64,000 nucleotides of DNA, from NCBI GenBank assembly GCA_963799065.1, contig CAWCVJ010000001.1, forward strand, positions 806,001 through 870,000, given 5' to 3'. Position numbers and translations under genes: made by a program. Of this stretch, positions 25,725 to 35,213 are shown piece by piece. The notes under the pieces are model-generated. The model was given only the letters and a program-made list of their open reading frames with translations, did no database searches and was not told the DNA's origin. Source of the DNA: JAJPHW01 sp963799065 (lineage in GTDB: Bacteria; Acidobacteriota; Terriglobia; Terriglobales; Acidobacteriaceae). Each line of letters starts with the position of its first letter. The first letter of the stretch is position 1.

Positions 25725-25733
25725 GGGCGTTTC
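25710..25733. terminator. Perfect 10-bp hairpin between convergent genes
   Basis: GAAACGCCCC at 25710-25719 pairs with GGGGCGTTTC at 25724-25733 around a 4-base loop. The TAG stop of the plus-strand gene (25722-25724) is at the loop edge. No T-run follows on either strand; it probably serves as a shared bidirectional stop or as a 3'-end stabiliser. Confidence 0.5.
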
Positions 25734-25740
25734 CGCAGCC

Positions 25741-26049
25741 TTAGTAGTTCACGTAGACGACTTCCGATTTCTTGATATTCGCGCGCTCTTCTTTAAGAGT
25801 GCGGGCGATATCGCCCAGCGGTTGCGATTCCGTGCTGGAAACGAAATCCGACACGGGACGTTCACCTTTTCCAAAGGTGTAACCGTTGCTATAAAGCACA
25901 CTTCGCTCGGAGGCGAGCGGCTGTTGCGTGGCTTGTAAGGGATTGGAGTAAAACTCGGTAGGATGGGCCTCAGAGTTGAGCAGAGCTCCGGAGGTCTGCG
26001 CCCACGCTCCGGCGGAACATAGCATGAAAAATGCGGCCAGGTATTTCAT
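25741..26049 (-). CDS. Small secreted protein of unknown function
   Basis: 102 residues from the ATG at 26047-26049, which has GAGG ahead and begins a clean signal peptide (MKYLAAFFMLCSAGAWAQ). The mature part is polar, with GYTFGKGERPVSDF, LGDIARTLKEERANIKKSEVVYVNY at its end. The phrase IARxLKEERxxxKK is found at the end of short secreted Acidobacteriota proteins, but I cannot name a family. A start at 26205 would add an unlikely N-terminus. Confidence 0.55.
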   Translation of the reverse strand: MKYLAAFFMLCSAGAWAQTSGALLNSEAHPTEFYSNPLQATQQPLASERSVLYSNGYTFGKGERPVSDFVSSTESQPLGDIARTLKEERANIKKSEVVYVNY

Positions 26050-26238
26050 CGTTTTGACCTCGAATCTGGGTTTTGGCAACAGTTCGACCCCTAAACTGCC
26101 AGAGGACGAGCTACTCTGGAAGAGGGCAAGTGGAATGCCAAAAAAGCATCGAAGAGATAGCTGGTTAGCGTTGAGGGCGCGGGGCATGCGCAAGAAATTG
26201 CACACTTACTCCAGATGTGACGAGTGGATCGTTACCAC

Positions 26239-27222
26239 TTAGGCAACACTTTTGGCCTGGGCGCAACGCGCCGCGCCATACAGGGCGATTTTATCGTTGG
26301 TGATGACTCGCACAGGGATGGCTTCGACCAGGGGCCGCATGCGACCTTTATCGAGGAAGGCCTGCAGAAACAGCGGGCTGTTGAGCTTGGGGAGGATTTT
26401 GGGGGCGATGCCTCCGCCCAAATATACGCCACCGACGGCCAGCAGCTTGAGCGCGAGATTGCCCCCCTCGGCGCCATAGATTGAAACAAAGAGGTCGACA
26501 GCTTGCTCCGCCAAAGGTGTTTTCGCTTCGATGCCCGCGCGTGACACTGCGGCCGCCGGATCGGAGTGCGCCATCTCCTCCGTCAGCCACTTCGGTTCTG
26601 TGCCGCGGCCCGTGTCGCGCAAGAAATGAAATACATTGACCAAGCCCGGGCCGGACAAAATGCGTTCATAGCTCACGTGTCCGTAGCGGGCGTAAAGATA
26701 CTTCAGTAAATCCATTTCAATTTCATTGCGCGGGCCGAAGTCGGTGTGGCCGCCTTCGCAGGCAAAAATGCGGTGTGTAGTTCCGTCCCAATACAAGCCT
26801 GCCTGGCCCAAACCGGTGCCCGCGGAAATGACTGCTTGATTGCCACTAGGATTTCCTGCGCCGGGGTTCAGGTCTACCAGATCGACGGCGGTCAGCGAAG
26901 CGATGCCCCACGCGTTGGCTTCGAGATCATTGACCAGCAAGGCCTTGGGGATTTTCAACTCAGCTTCGAGCCGCTTCGATTCGACGACCCAGGGAAGGTT
27001 GGAAGTCTCGACGCGCCCGTTGCGAACCGGCCCGGGGATTCCGAAGCAAGCTCTGTCGGGATGATACTTGGAGGTGCTCAGAAACTGGGCGACGATCTCA
27101 TCCAATCCGGAGAACTCGCGGCTGGGAAAAACGGAATTCGAAAGCAGGCTGAGTTTTCCGTCGATGACATCGAAAAAGGCCAGCCTTGCGTTTGTGCCCC
27201 CGATGTCCCCGGCCAAAATCAT
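26239..27222 (-). CDS. glk: Glucokinase (Glk family)
   Basis: Phosphorylates glucose with ATP. From the ATG at 27220-27222 the protein has 327 residues, beginning MILAGDIGGTNARLAFFD, the phosphate-binding motif. Later come GTGLGQAGLYWDG, CEGGHTDFGPRNEIE (catalytic region) and GGVYLGGGIAPKI. The start codon overlaps the zwf stop by 4 bases (ATGA), so translation is coupled; a longer frame to 27420 would run inside zwf. This is the last gene of the sugar phosphate operon and feeds glucose 6-phosphate to zwf and pgi. Confidence 0.95.
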   Translation of the reverse strand: MILAGDIGGTNARLAFFDVIDGKLSLLSNSVFPSREFSGLDEIVAQFLSTSKYHPDRACFGIPGPVRNGRVETSNLPWVVESKRLEAELKIPKALLVNDLEANAWGIASLTAVDLVDLNPGAGNPSGNQAVISAGTGLGQAGLYWDGTTHRIFACEGGHTDFGPRNEIEMDLLKYLYARYGHVSYERILSGPGLVNVFHFLRDTGRGTEPKWLTEEMAHSDPAAAVSRAGIEAKTPLAEQAVDLFVSIYGAEGGNLALKLLAVGGVYLGGGIAPKILPKLNSPLFLQAFLDKGRMRPLVEAIPVRVITNDKIALYGAARCAQAKSVA

Positions 27223-28757
27223 TCTTCGAAATTCCTCCAGTGGCGGCCGTCGCGTTCCAGCAAGTCGTCGGCGTCCTTTGGCCCCCAACTGCCCGCGGGG
27301 TAATTGGGAAACGATCGCGGCGGAAGCGCCTTCCAAACATCCAGCGCGGGGCTGACGACCTGCCAGCCCGCCTCCACCATGTCGGCGCGCTGGAACAGCG
27401 TGGCGTCGCCGATCATACAATCGTAAAGCAGGCGTTCGTATCCGGTGCTGGGCTGAGAACCAAAGTAGTCCGCGTATTCGAAATTCATATCCACAGCCCC
27501 CAACCGCATGGATGGCCCCGGAACTTTCGCCGCAAAGCGGAGAGAAATTCCTTCTTCCGGCTGAATGTGCAGGATCAGTTGATTCGGCATCAACGTTTCC
27601 ACTGGCGTGTCGCGGAAGAGGACGAACGGCGCTCGTCGGAACTGAATCACAATGTGCGTGTTGTGCGCGGCCAGGGCTTTTCCCGTCCGCAAATAGAAAG
27701 GAACGTCGGCCCAGCGCCAGTTATCGATTTGCAACTTCATAGCGACAAAAGTTTCGGTGCGCGAATCGTTGGGGACATCCTGTTCGGAGCGATAAGGGAG
27801 AACTCGTTTGCCATCCACCACACCCTCGCCGTACTGTCCGCGCACGGTCTTACTCAGAACATCCTCCGCGCTGAGCGGTTGTATGGCATGCAAAATTTTG
27901 GCCTGCTCGTCTCGCACCGCATCGGGCTTGAACGACACGGGAGGCTCCATCGCAGTCAGGCTGATCAGTTGCATGATGTGATTGGGCACCATGTCGCGCA
28001 GCGCGCCCGCCTGATCGTAGTAACCGCCGCGCGATTCTACGCCGACGGTTTCCGCCACCGAAATCTGTACATGATCGATGTAGCGGCGATTCCAGATGGG
28101 CTCGAAAATCCCGTTCGCGAAACGGAATGCCATGATGTTCTGCACCGTTTCCTTGCCGAGATAGTGGTCGATGCGGTAAATCTGATTTTCTTTCGCCACC
28201 TTCAAGAGTTGCTGGTTAAGCGTCTTTGCGCTTTCCAGATCGTGTCCGAAGGGCTTTTCGATGATCACGCGCCGCCAGTAGCCGTCCTCCTGCATGAGCC
28301 CAGTGGCAGAGAGGTTCTCCACGATCGGGCCGAAGAAGTTGGCAGCAGTTGCCAGATAATAAAAGTGGTTGCCGTGGGTTGTGTGATCCTTGTCTACCTG
28401 GTCAAGCTTCTCTTTGAGCTTGGCGTATACCGTCTTGTCGTCGAAGTCGCCGGAAACGTAGTAGAGCCGCTTGCAAAACCACTCCCAGAGGTCATTGTCG
28501 ACGGCTTCGGTGGCGAACTTCTTGATGTCCGCGGTCATCTTCTTGCGAAAATCCTCATCGGACATGGGTGAACGTGCGACCCCGACGATGGCAAACTCGC
28601 GCGACAGCACCTGCGTCTTGGCCAGATTGTAGAGCGCGGGGATAAGCTTGCGGCGGGTCAGGTCACCGGCGGCTCCGAAGATGACCATGGCGCAGGGATC
28701 GGCCACTCGGCCCGTTCGCGACGGGGCAGGCACAGGTAGTACTTGGGTATCAGCCAT
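27219..28757 (-). CDS. zwf: Glucose-6-phosphate 1-dehydrogenase
   Basis: First enzyme of the oxidative pentose phosphate pathway, producing NADPH. 512 residues, the usual length. It carries the cofactor motif VIFGAAGDLTRRKLIPALYNL near 30, the active-site signature RIDHYLGKETVQN near 190, and IEKPFGHD and HIQPEEGISLRF elsewhere. The ATG at 28755-28757 opens after a 70-base gap from gnd, on the same strand, consistent with one transcript; its stop overlaps glk. Confidence 0.97.
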   Translation of the reverse strand: MADTQVLPVPAPSRTGRVADPCAMVIFGAAGDLTRRKLIPALYNLAKTQVLSREFAIVGVARSPMSDEDFRKKMTADIKKFATEAVDNDLWEWFCKRLYYVSGDFDDKTVYAKLKEKLDQVDKDHTTHGNHFYYLATAANFFGPIVENLSATGLMQEDGYWRRVIIEKPFGHDLESAKTLNQQLLKVAKENQIYRIDHYLGKETVQNIMAFRFANGIFEPIWNRRYIDHVQISVAETVGVESRGGYYDQAGALRDMVPNHIMQLISLTAMEPPVSFKPDAVRDEQAKILHAIQPLSAEDVLSKTVRGQYGEGVVDGKRVLPYRSEQDVPNDSRTETFVAMKLQIDNWRWADVPFYLRTGKALAAHNTHIVIQFRRAPFVLFRDTPVETLMPNQLILHIQPEEGISLRFAAKVPGPSMRLGAVDMNFEYADYFGSQPSTGYERLLYDCMIGDATLFQRADMVEAGWQVVSPALDVWKALPPRSFPNYPAGSWGPKDADDLLERDGRHWRNFEE

Positions 28758-28827
28758 GGGAATCAGCCTTATCGTTATTTAATTCTTAAAGCTCAATCTT
28801 GCTGCGAAATGATAATGACCGTCACGG

Positions 28828-29814
28828 CTACTTTTTGCCGGCGGATAGCTCGATGTGTCCGCCAAACTTTTGCCGCATGGCGGACAGCATTTTTTCCGCG
28901 AACGTGTGTTCCTGGCGCGAGCGGAAGCGCACGAATAGCGCCGCCGAGAGCACGTCCACCGGCACCGCTTCTTCTACTGCCGCTTGGATCGTCCAGCGTC
29001 CCTCGCCGGAATCCTGCACAAATCCAGTGTACTCCGACAGCGTTGGATTCTCGGTCAGCGCCATCGCTGTCAGATCCAGCAGCCACGAACTGACCACGCT
29101 GCCGCGCCGCCAAACCTCGGCGATGTCGGCGAGGTTGAGGTCGAAGCGATGCTCTGCGGGAACTTCTTTGCTGGTCGCGTTCTTGAAAATGTCAAAGCCC
29201 TCGGCGTACGCCTGCATGATGCCGTACTCGATGCCGTTATGCACCATCTTGACGAAATGTCCCGCGCCGGATGGACCGCAATAAATGTAGCCGTCTTCGG
29301 CGGTGCCAGAAAGTTTTTCACGGCCGGGAGTGCGTGGAATGTCGCCGCGCCCTGGAGCCAGCGTTTTGAAGATCGGATTCAAATGATCGAACGCTTCTTT
29401 CGGGCCGCCGATCATCATGCAATAGCCGCGATCGATTCCCCAAACGCCGCCGCTGGTGCCGACATCCACGTACTGAATGCCTTTGTCTTTGAGTTGAGCG
29501 GCGCGCCGGACGTCGTCTTTGAAATAGGAGTTGCCGCCGTCGATGATGATGTCGCCCTTTTCGAATCGCTTGGCGAGCTCCTGCACCGTTTGTTCTGTGG
29601 GATCGCCCGCCGGAATCATCAGCCACGCGACTCGAGGTGTAGCCAGTTTGCTGACGAAATCGTCGAGCGACGAAGTGCTGACCGCGCCTTCGCCGGCGAG
29701 GGTTTTAATCGAATCCGGGCTATGGTCGCTGACCACCAGTTCGTGCCCACCGCGCATGAGGCGTCGCGTCATGTTCGCGCCCATCTTACCCAACCCAATC
29801 ATTCCAATTCGCAT
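28828..29814 (-). CDS. gnd: 6-phosphogluconate dehydrogenase, short (GndA/YqeC-like) type
   Basis: Oxidative decarboxylation of 6-phosphogluconate to ribulose 5-phosphate. 328 residues, much shorter than the ~470-residue dimeric enzyme and matching the compact YqeC-like form. The Rossmann motif MRIGMIGLGKMGANMTRRL opens the protein from the ATG at 29812-29814; GPSGAGHFVKMVHNGIEYG and the catalytic KMVHNGIE region lie near 175. The C-terminal extension containing the second subunit-contacting helices of the long form is absent. Compact enzymes are often NAD-preferring, but cofactor is not readable here. It sits between pgi and zwf. Confidence 0.93.
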   Translation of the reverse strand: MRIGMIGLGKMGANMTRRLMRGGHELVVSDHSPDSIKTLAGEGAVSTSSLDDFVSKLATPRVAWLMIPAGDPTEQTVQELAKRFEKGDIIIDGGNSYFKDDVRRAAQLKDKGIQYVDVGTSGGVWGIDRGYCMMIGGPKEAFDHLNPIFKTLAPGRGDIPRTPGREKLSGTAEDGYIYCGPSGAGHFVKMVHNGIEYGIMQAYAEGFDIFKNATSKEVPAEHRFDLNLADIAEVWRRGSVVSSWLLDLTAMALTENPTLSEYTGFVQDSGEGRWTIQAAVEEAVPVDVLSAALFVRFRSRQEHTFAEKMLSAMRQKFGGHIELSAGKK

Positions 29815-29884
29815 AGTCTTCTCAGTCCTTAAAAGTATCGATGAAATTGCGAGAGTAACGACGAAACCCTCGCAGTTGAAAGTC

Positions 29885-31588
29885 TCACGACAATGATTGG
29901 CGGAAAGCTTCCTGCAATTTGGACAACCCCGCGTCGATGTCGGGACCGAGGTGCACCCGCAGAGCGCGGCGTCCGCGATCGGCGAGGACCTGAAAGTCGC
30001 CACGTGCCTGGGCCGCCTTGACGATGCCAAACGTATACTTCTGATCGGGCACAGCCAAATCCGCCGCATCGTCGCATGTCACCTGGAGGAACACGCCGGA
30101 GTTTGGGCCACCTTTGTAAGCTTGTCCCGTCGAGTGCAGAAAACGCGGTCCAAAGCCCAGGCAGGTCGCGACTCTCTTGTTATCGCGCAATGCATGACGC
30201 ATGGCTTGCAGTTGAACTTCATGCTCCGGGTTCATCTGCACATAGCCGAGCAAGGCGAAGTAATCGCCGTCCGTGATGCGATTGAAATGAGCCTTGAGAT
30301 ATCCGATCAGCGATTTCTCGGAGGGCTTCAGTGCTTCGGCATTCTTTGGGTCGGTGAAGAGCTTCACGCCATCGCCCTCGAATATCGGCTGCTCCGCAGG
30401 CAGCGAACCAGTTTTTTCGTAGGCCGAAGTCAGATCTCGGGTTACGTTTTTGCTGGCCTCAACGTCGGGCTGATTGAAGGCATTGATCCCTATGACCGAG
30501 CCCGCGACCGCGGTGGCAAATTCCCAGCGGAAGAATTCCTGGCCGAGATCGTAAACGTCCTGCAACGCGATCCGAATTACAGGATGACCCGCGCCCTCGA
30601 TGGCGGCGACTGCCGCATCCTGGGCAAGGTCCGGTTTCGATTCGAGCCGCACATAAGCAAATACGCGGTCATTGCCGTAAACGGCGGGAGTGCCCAATGC
30701 TTCTCGATCGACGGGAATGATGCCGTGCCCCTGCTTACCAGTCGATTCCGCGAGCAACTGTTCGAGCCATGCGCCGAGGTCAGATATCCCGGGTGAAGCG
30801 ATGATCGTGACTTTGTCGCGGCCAGCTTTGGCCGCCGTGCCAAGAATCACGCCAAGAATCGCAGCAGAATTCTCCTGAACTTCTTTGTGGCACTCCTGCA
30901 CCATTTTATCGGTGCTGGAGAGAAAGCGTTTGATGTCGAGTCCGATGGCGGCAGCCGGAATCATGCCGAAATCGGAGAGCGCCGAATAACGCCCGCCAAT
31001 GCTGGGTACGCCGTGAAAGATGTGGCGGAAATTGCCGGCCTTCGCCACTTGTTCCATCTTCGAACCTGGGTCGGTGATCGCGATGAAGTGCAACCCCGCC
31101 TTTTCTTCGCCGACGGCTTGAATGGTGCGTTCGTAAAAATACTGCTTGAAGATATTCGGCTCCAGGGTCGAACCCGACTTGCTGGACACTATGAATAAAG
31201 TGGTCGCTGGATTGATCTTGTTGTCGAACGACTTTACCTGCGCCGGATCGGTCGAGTCCAATACATGCATGCGGGGAAAGCCGGAAATGTGCCCGTAAGT
31301 TTTATCGAGCACCTCCGGGCAGAGACTCGACCCGCCCATGCCGAGGAGGAGAATGTCGGTGAAGCCAGCCTTCTTGACATCCGCTGCCAGCGCGATAAGC
31401 TCATCCTGCCGCGCGATCTGCTGGCCGACGATATCGAGCCAGCCCAGCCATTTAGCTTCGTCGTCGTTGGTCCATAGCGAGGCGTCTTGTTGCCAAAGAC
31501 GACGCACTTTGCCGGACGACTTCCACTCTTCCAGGTCGGTTTGCACCGAACGTACAAGGGGGGAGGGTAGCTTGTAGGTGAGATTCAC
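29885..31588 (-). CDS. pgi: Glucose-6-phosphate isomerase
   Basis: Interconverts glucose 6-phosphate and fructose 6-phosphate. 567 residues. Visible are LLLGMGGSSLCPEVLDKTYG, VSSKSGSTLEPN (phosphate binding), IGGRYSALSDFGMIPA and SPGISDLGAWLEQLLAESTGKQGHGIIPVD near 270-300, typical of the form fused to transaldolase in some bacteria. Here the transaldolase is a separate gene whose stop overlaps this start by 4 bases (ATGA), so the two are translated together. The C-terminus is a soluble domain of the PGI fold (GPRFLHSTGQAYKGGPNSG). Confidence 0.93.
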   Translation of the reverse strand: MNLTYKLPSPLVRSVQTDLEEWKSSGKVRRLWQQDASLWTNDDEAKWLGWLDIVGQQIARQDELIALAADVKKAGFTDILLLGMGGSSLCPEVLDKTYGHISGFPRMHVLDSTDPAQVKSFDNKINPATTLFIVSSKSGSTLEPNIFKQYFYERTIQAVGEEKAGLHFIAITDPGSKMEQVAKAGNFRHIFHGVPSIGGRYSALSDFGMIPAAAIGLDIKRFLSSTDKMVQECHKEVQENSAAILGVILGTAAKAGRDKVTIIASPGISDLGAWLEQLLAESTGKQGHGIIPVDREALGTPAVYGNDRVFAYVRLESKPDLAQDAAVAAIEGAGHPVIRIALQDVYDLGQEFFRWEFATAVAGSVIGINAFNQPDVEASKNVTRDLTSAYEKTGSLPAEQPIFEGDGVKLFTDPKNAEALKPSEKSLIGYLKAHFNRITDGDYFALLGYVQMNPEHEVQLQAMRHALRDNKRVATCLGFGPRFLHSTGQAYKGGPNSGVFLQVTCDDAADLAVPDQKYTFGIVKAAQARGDFQVLADRGRRALRVHLGPDIDAGLSKLQEAFRQSLS

Positions 31589-32760
31589 TTGCCGCTTCCT
31601 TGGGAGGTGCTTTTTTCCACCGCGGCCAGCAGTTTGTCGAACGAGTCGGCGAAAAGTTTCACGCCGTCGGTGGTCAGCTTGTCTGTGACTTGATCGATGG
31701 AGATGCCAACCTTCGACAGATCGGCCATCGTCTTCTTCGCGGCTTCGACATTTTCGGTGAGACTATTGCGCGGATGGCCATGATCGCGGAAGGCATCGAA
31801 GGTGTTCGGAGGAATCGTGTTGACCGTGTCTGGCCCGATCAATTCTTCCACGTACATTACGTCGCGATACGCTTTGTTCTTGGTGCTGGTGCTTGCCCAC
31901 AAAACGCGTTGGGTTTGCGCGCCCTTGGCCGCCAGTTTCTTCCAGCGGTCATCGCCAAAGATGTTCAGGTAAGCCTGGTAGGTCAGCTTTCCGTTGGCGA
32001 TGGCCACTTTGCCCAGCAACCCTTGCAGCAATTGTTTGTCGGCATCGCTCTTCGCCGTGTTGAGCTTTTCATCGAGGAGGCCATCGACCATCGAGTCGAT
32101 CCGGCTGATGAAGAAGCTGGCCACGCTGGCGACGCGGCTGACATCCCCTCCGCTCGCCGCAAATTTTTCGAGCCCGGCCACGTAAGCCTCGGCAACTTTT
32201 TCGTATACAGGTTGCGCGAAGAGTAACGTGACGTTGATGTTGATGCCTTCGCCGATCAGTTCCTGGAATGCCGGAATGCCCTCGGTCGTACCCGGCACTT
32301 TCACCATGAGGTTCTCGCGGTTAACCGCCTTCCACAGACGCCGCGCCTCCGTCAGAGTGCCTTGCGTGTTGCGCGCCAGGTAAGGAGAGACTTCGAGGCT
32401 CACATATCCATCGCGCTTCTTCGAGCTTTGGTAAATCGGCTTGAGCGCGTCGGCGGCATCTTGAATGTCGCGGATTGCAATCGCTTCGTATCGGCTGGTT
32501 GCGTTGAGGTCGGGCCGCTTCGACAGCTCTTTTAGAATGTCGTCATAAAAATTGCTGTCGGCAATCGCTTTTTCAAAAATCGCGGGATTGGACGTCATGC
32601 CGCGCAATCCGTCTTCGGCAATCAGGCGCTTGAGTTCGCCGGTGGTAATCAAGTCGCGGCGAATGTAGTCCAGCCAGACGGACTGGCCGTAATTCAATAA
32701 GTCTTTCAACGGATTGGTGGTTGCCGCGGTGGTGCTTGGGAGCGTTCCAGTCGGATTCAT
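31585..32760 (-). CDS. tal: Transaldolase
   Basis: Transfers a dihydroxyacetone unit between sedoheptulose 7-phosphate and glyceraldehyde 3-phosphate. 391 residues. Landmarks are GMTSNPAIFEKAI, YVSLEVSPYLARNTQGT, the catalytic Schiff-base lysine in LMVKVPGTTEGI, NINVTLLF, SFFISRIDSMVD and the C-terminal RVLWASTSTKNK. The length and sequence style are those of the transaldolase half of Tal-Pgi fusions, but here it ends with its own stop overlapping pgi. GAGG precedes the ATG at 32758-32760. It follows tkt after 42 bases. Confidence 0.95.
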   Translation of the reverse strand: MNPTGTLPSTTAATTNPLKDLLNYGQSVWLDYIRRDLITTGELKRLIAEDGLRGMTSNPAIFEKAIADSNFYDDILKELSKRPDLNATSRYEAIAIRDIQDAADALKPIYQSSKKRDGYVSLEVSPYLARNTQGTLTEARRLWKAVNRENLMVKVPGTTEGIPAFQELIGEGININVTLLFAQPVYEKVAEAYVAGLEKFAASGGDVSRVASVASFFISRIDSMVDGLLDEKLNTAKSDADKQLLQGLLGKVAIANGKLTYQAYLNIFGDDRWKKLAAKGAQTQRVLWASTSTKNKAYRDVMYVEELIGPDTVNTIPPNTFDAFRDHGHPRNSLTENVEAAKKTMADLSKVGISIDQVTDKLTTDGVKLFADSFDKLLAAVEKSTSQGSGK

Positions 32761-32802
32761 AAAAGCCTCATTTCCTAAGTGTTCGCTTACTTCGAGATTC
32801 GC

Positions 32803-34881
32803 TTACCTCGCGGCGAGAACTTCTTTCGCCTGGGCCACGACGTTCTCCACGGTAAAGCCAAACTTCTTCTGCAATTCTTTAATGGGTGCTGATGCTCCGA
32901 AACTATGCATCCCGATAATCTTGCCCTTGAATCCAGTGTAGCGATCCCAGCCAAGAGTGGACGCTTGCTCCACCGCTACTCGCGCCGTAACTTCGGGCGG
33001 GAAAACTTGCTTGCGATATTCTTCGCTCTGCTTCTCGAAAACATCCCACGATGGCATCGATACCACGCGCGCCTTGATGCCGGCCGCCGTAAGTTGCTCA
33101 TAAGCGGCGACGCACAGAGAAACCTCGCTGCCGGTTCCCATGAGGATCACTTCTGGCTTGCCGCCCGCCGCGTCGGCCAGCACGTATGCACCTTTCGCCG
33201 TCCCCTCTGCGGAGGCGTACTTGGTGCGATCGAAAGTGGGAAGTGCTTGTCGCGACAACACAAATGCCGAAGGCTCATGCGTCAGTTGGATGACATACTT
33301 CCAAGCCTCGACGACTTCATTTGCATCCGCGGGACGGAACAGATTCAACTGCGGCACTGCGCGCAAGTGAGCCAGTTGCTCGACCGGCTGATGTGTGGGG
33401 CCGTCTTCACCCAGGCCAATGGAGTCGTGCGTATAGATAAAGATGACAGGTATTTCCATCAACGCGGCCAGCCGCACCGAAGGCTTCATGTAGTCGCTGA
33501 AGTTGAAAAACGTCCCGCCGAAGGAGCGAATCTTGCACAAAGTCATGCCATTCAGCGCCGCCGCCATGCCGTGTTCGCGAACGCCAAAGTGCAGGTTGCG
33601 ACCGCCATAACTGTCGGGCTGGAAGTCGCCCGCGCCATCGAACTTGAGCCGTGTCTTGTCGGAACCCGACAGGTCGGCCGATCCACCGACCAGCCAGGGA
33701 ATGTTTTTCGCCAGCGCGTTTAACACCTGTCCCGAACTATCCCGCGTGGCCACGCCCTTCGCGTCGGCAGGGAAGGTCGGCAGATTCTTCTCCCAGCCTT
33801 CGGGCAGGGCGCGTCGACGCATCTGTTCCCACTCCTGCGCCAGCTCTGGAAACTTCTGCTTGTAGGCGTCGTAGGTCTTGTGCCAAGCCTCGCGAAACTT
33901 CTTGCCGCGCCTGCCAATGCCTTCCTTGAAATTGTCCAACACGCCGTCCGGAACCAGGAACTTCGCATCTTCCGGCCAGCCGTAAAACTTTTTCGTCAGT
34001 TTTACTTCTTCTTCGCCCAGCGGCTCGCCGTGGGCCGCATTGGTGTCCTGCTTGTGGGGCGATCCGTAACCAATGTGACTGTCGATGACGATCAACGTCG
34101 GACGATCCGAACCCTTGCCAAATTCCGTGAACGCTTGGTCCAGTTGGCCGAGATCGTTGGCGTCGGTCACGGTGAGGACATTCCAACCATAAGCCCGGAA
34201 GCGCGCGGGCACATCCTCCGTGAACGACACATTCGCGGGACCATCGAGGGTGACGTGATTGTTGTCGTACATCCAGCAGAGATTGTTGAGTTTGAGATGA
34301 CCCGCGAGCGATGCCGCTTCGCTGGCTACGCCTTCCATCAGATCGCCGTCGCCGCACATCGCATAGACTTTGAAGTCGAAAATCTCGAAGCCGGGACGAT
34401 TGAAGTGCGTCGCCAACCACTTTGACGCAATCGCCATTCCGACGCTGTTGCCGACGCCCTGACCCAAGGGGCCGGTCGTTGTTTCTACACCCGCCGTCCA
34501 GCGATATTCAGGGTGCCCGGGCGTCTTGCTGTCGAGCTGGCGAAAATTCTTGATGTCCTCCAGCGTGACCGCCAGGTCACCCTTCGGCTCTTCCTCGGGA
34601 GTCACCCCGCGAACGCCGCTCAGATAAAGCATGGAATACAGGAGCATCGAGGCGTGACCGTTTGAGAGGACGAAGCGATCCCGATTGGGCCATAGCGGGT
34701 CGCTGGGATCGTAACGCAGATACTTCTGCCACAGCGAGTAGGTCACCGGAGCCAGCGCCATGGGCGCGCCGGGATGGCCGGCGTTCGCCTTTTGCACTGC
34801 GTCCATCGATAGAGTTCGAATCGTGTTGATGCTGAGAGTGTCGATCAGCTGCGCGGTTAGGGTTTGTTCGCTGGCAACCAT
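32803..34881 (-). CDS. tkt: Transketolase
   Basis: Thiamine-diphosphate enzyme transferring two-carbon units in the pentose phosphate and Calvin pathways. 692 residues. Landmarks are NAGHPGAPMALAPVTYSLW near the N-terminus, the ThDP/Mg motif GDGDLMEGVASEAASLAGHL with DNNHVTLDG, and the pyrimidine-domain motif YTHDSIGLGEDGPTHQPVEQ. GGAG lies before the ATG at 34879-34881. It is the first gene of the run tkt-tal-pgi-gnd-zwf-glk, which suggests a shared promoter upstream. Confidence 0.96.
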   Translation of the reverse strand: MVASEQTLTAQLIDTLSINTIRTLSMDAVQKANAGHPGAPMALAPVTYSLWQKYLRYDPSDPLWPNRDRFVLSNGHASMLLYSMLYLSGVRGVTPEEEPKGDLAVTLEDIKNFRQLDSKTPGHPEYRWTAGVETTTGPLGQGVGNSVGMAIASKWLATHFNRPGFEIFDFKVYAMCGDGDLMEGVASEAASLAGHLKLNNLCWMYDNNHVTLDGPANVSFTEDVPARFRAYGWNVLTVTDANDLGQLDQAFTEFGKGSDRPTLIVIDSHIGYGSPHKQDTNAAHGEPLGEEEVKLTKKFYGWPEDAKFLVPDGVLDNFKEGIGRRGKKFREAWHKTYDAYKQKFPELAQEWEQMRRRALPEGWEKNLPTFPADAKGVATRDSSGQVLNALAKNIPWLVGGSADLSGSDKTRLKFDGAGDFQPDSYGGRNLHFGVREHGMAAALNGMTLCKIRSFGGTFFNFSDYMKPSVRLAALMEIPVIFIYTHDSIGLGEDGPTHQPVEQLAHLRAVPQLNLFRPADANEVVEAWKYVIQLTHEPSAFVLSRQALPTFDRTKYASAEGTAKGAYVLADAAGGKPEVILMGTGSEVSLCVAAYEQLTAAGIKARVVSMPSWDVFEKQSEEYRKQVFPPEVTARVAVEQASTLGWDRYTGFKGKIIGMHSFGASAPIKELQKKFGFTVENVVAQAKEVLAAR

Positions 34882-35213
34882 GAAACTTTCTCCGTATTCA
34901 ATTGGCCCCTAAGGTTGGGGCCGCCACCGGATTTTCTTAATTCAATTTGCTCACTAACAAGTCTACCAATTTACCTCCGAACCTGCTCGGCAGAACGACG
35001 AGTTTGACGATTAAAAAATCGATTTTTCCCGCAATGCAACCCTTTCCGTTTCGTCGCCGGAGTCGTCCTCACCTATGATGTCATTCGGGTACGAAGGATT
35101 CGTCCGAAGGGAAACAAACTCGCGGAAAATATTCTGCGCAGGAATAATTGCAGTCACAAATAGAGTTTAAACGTGAAAGGAATATGAATTGACGGTGAGC
35201 CGGAGCGGGCGTC
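34882..35213. other. Leader and intergenic region upstream of tkt
   Basis: About 330 bases with no gene. Near tkt a small hairpin is visible (GGCCCC 34904-34909 with GGGGCC 34917-34922), in the likely tkt leader. A possible promoter is described separately. The part next to the PilZ gene shows nothing recognisable. Confidence 0.4.
35011..35040 (-). promoter_or_regulatory. Possible promoter of the tkt operon
   Basis: On the minus strand TTGCAT (35035-35040) and TTTAAT (35011-35016) are separated by 18 bases, a fair match to a housekeeping-sigma promoter. It would give a leader of about 120 bases before tkt. No direct evidence of use. Confidence 0.35.
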
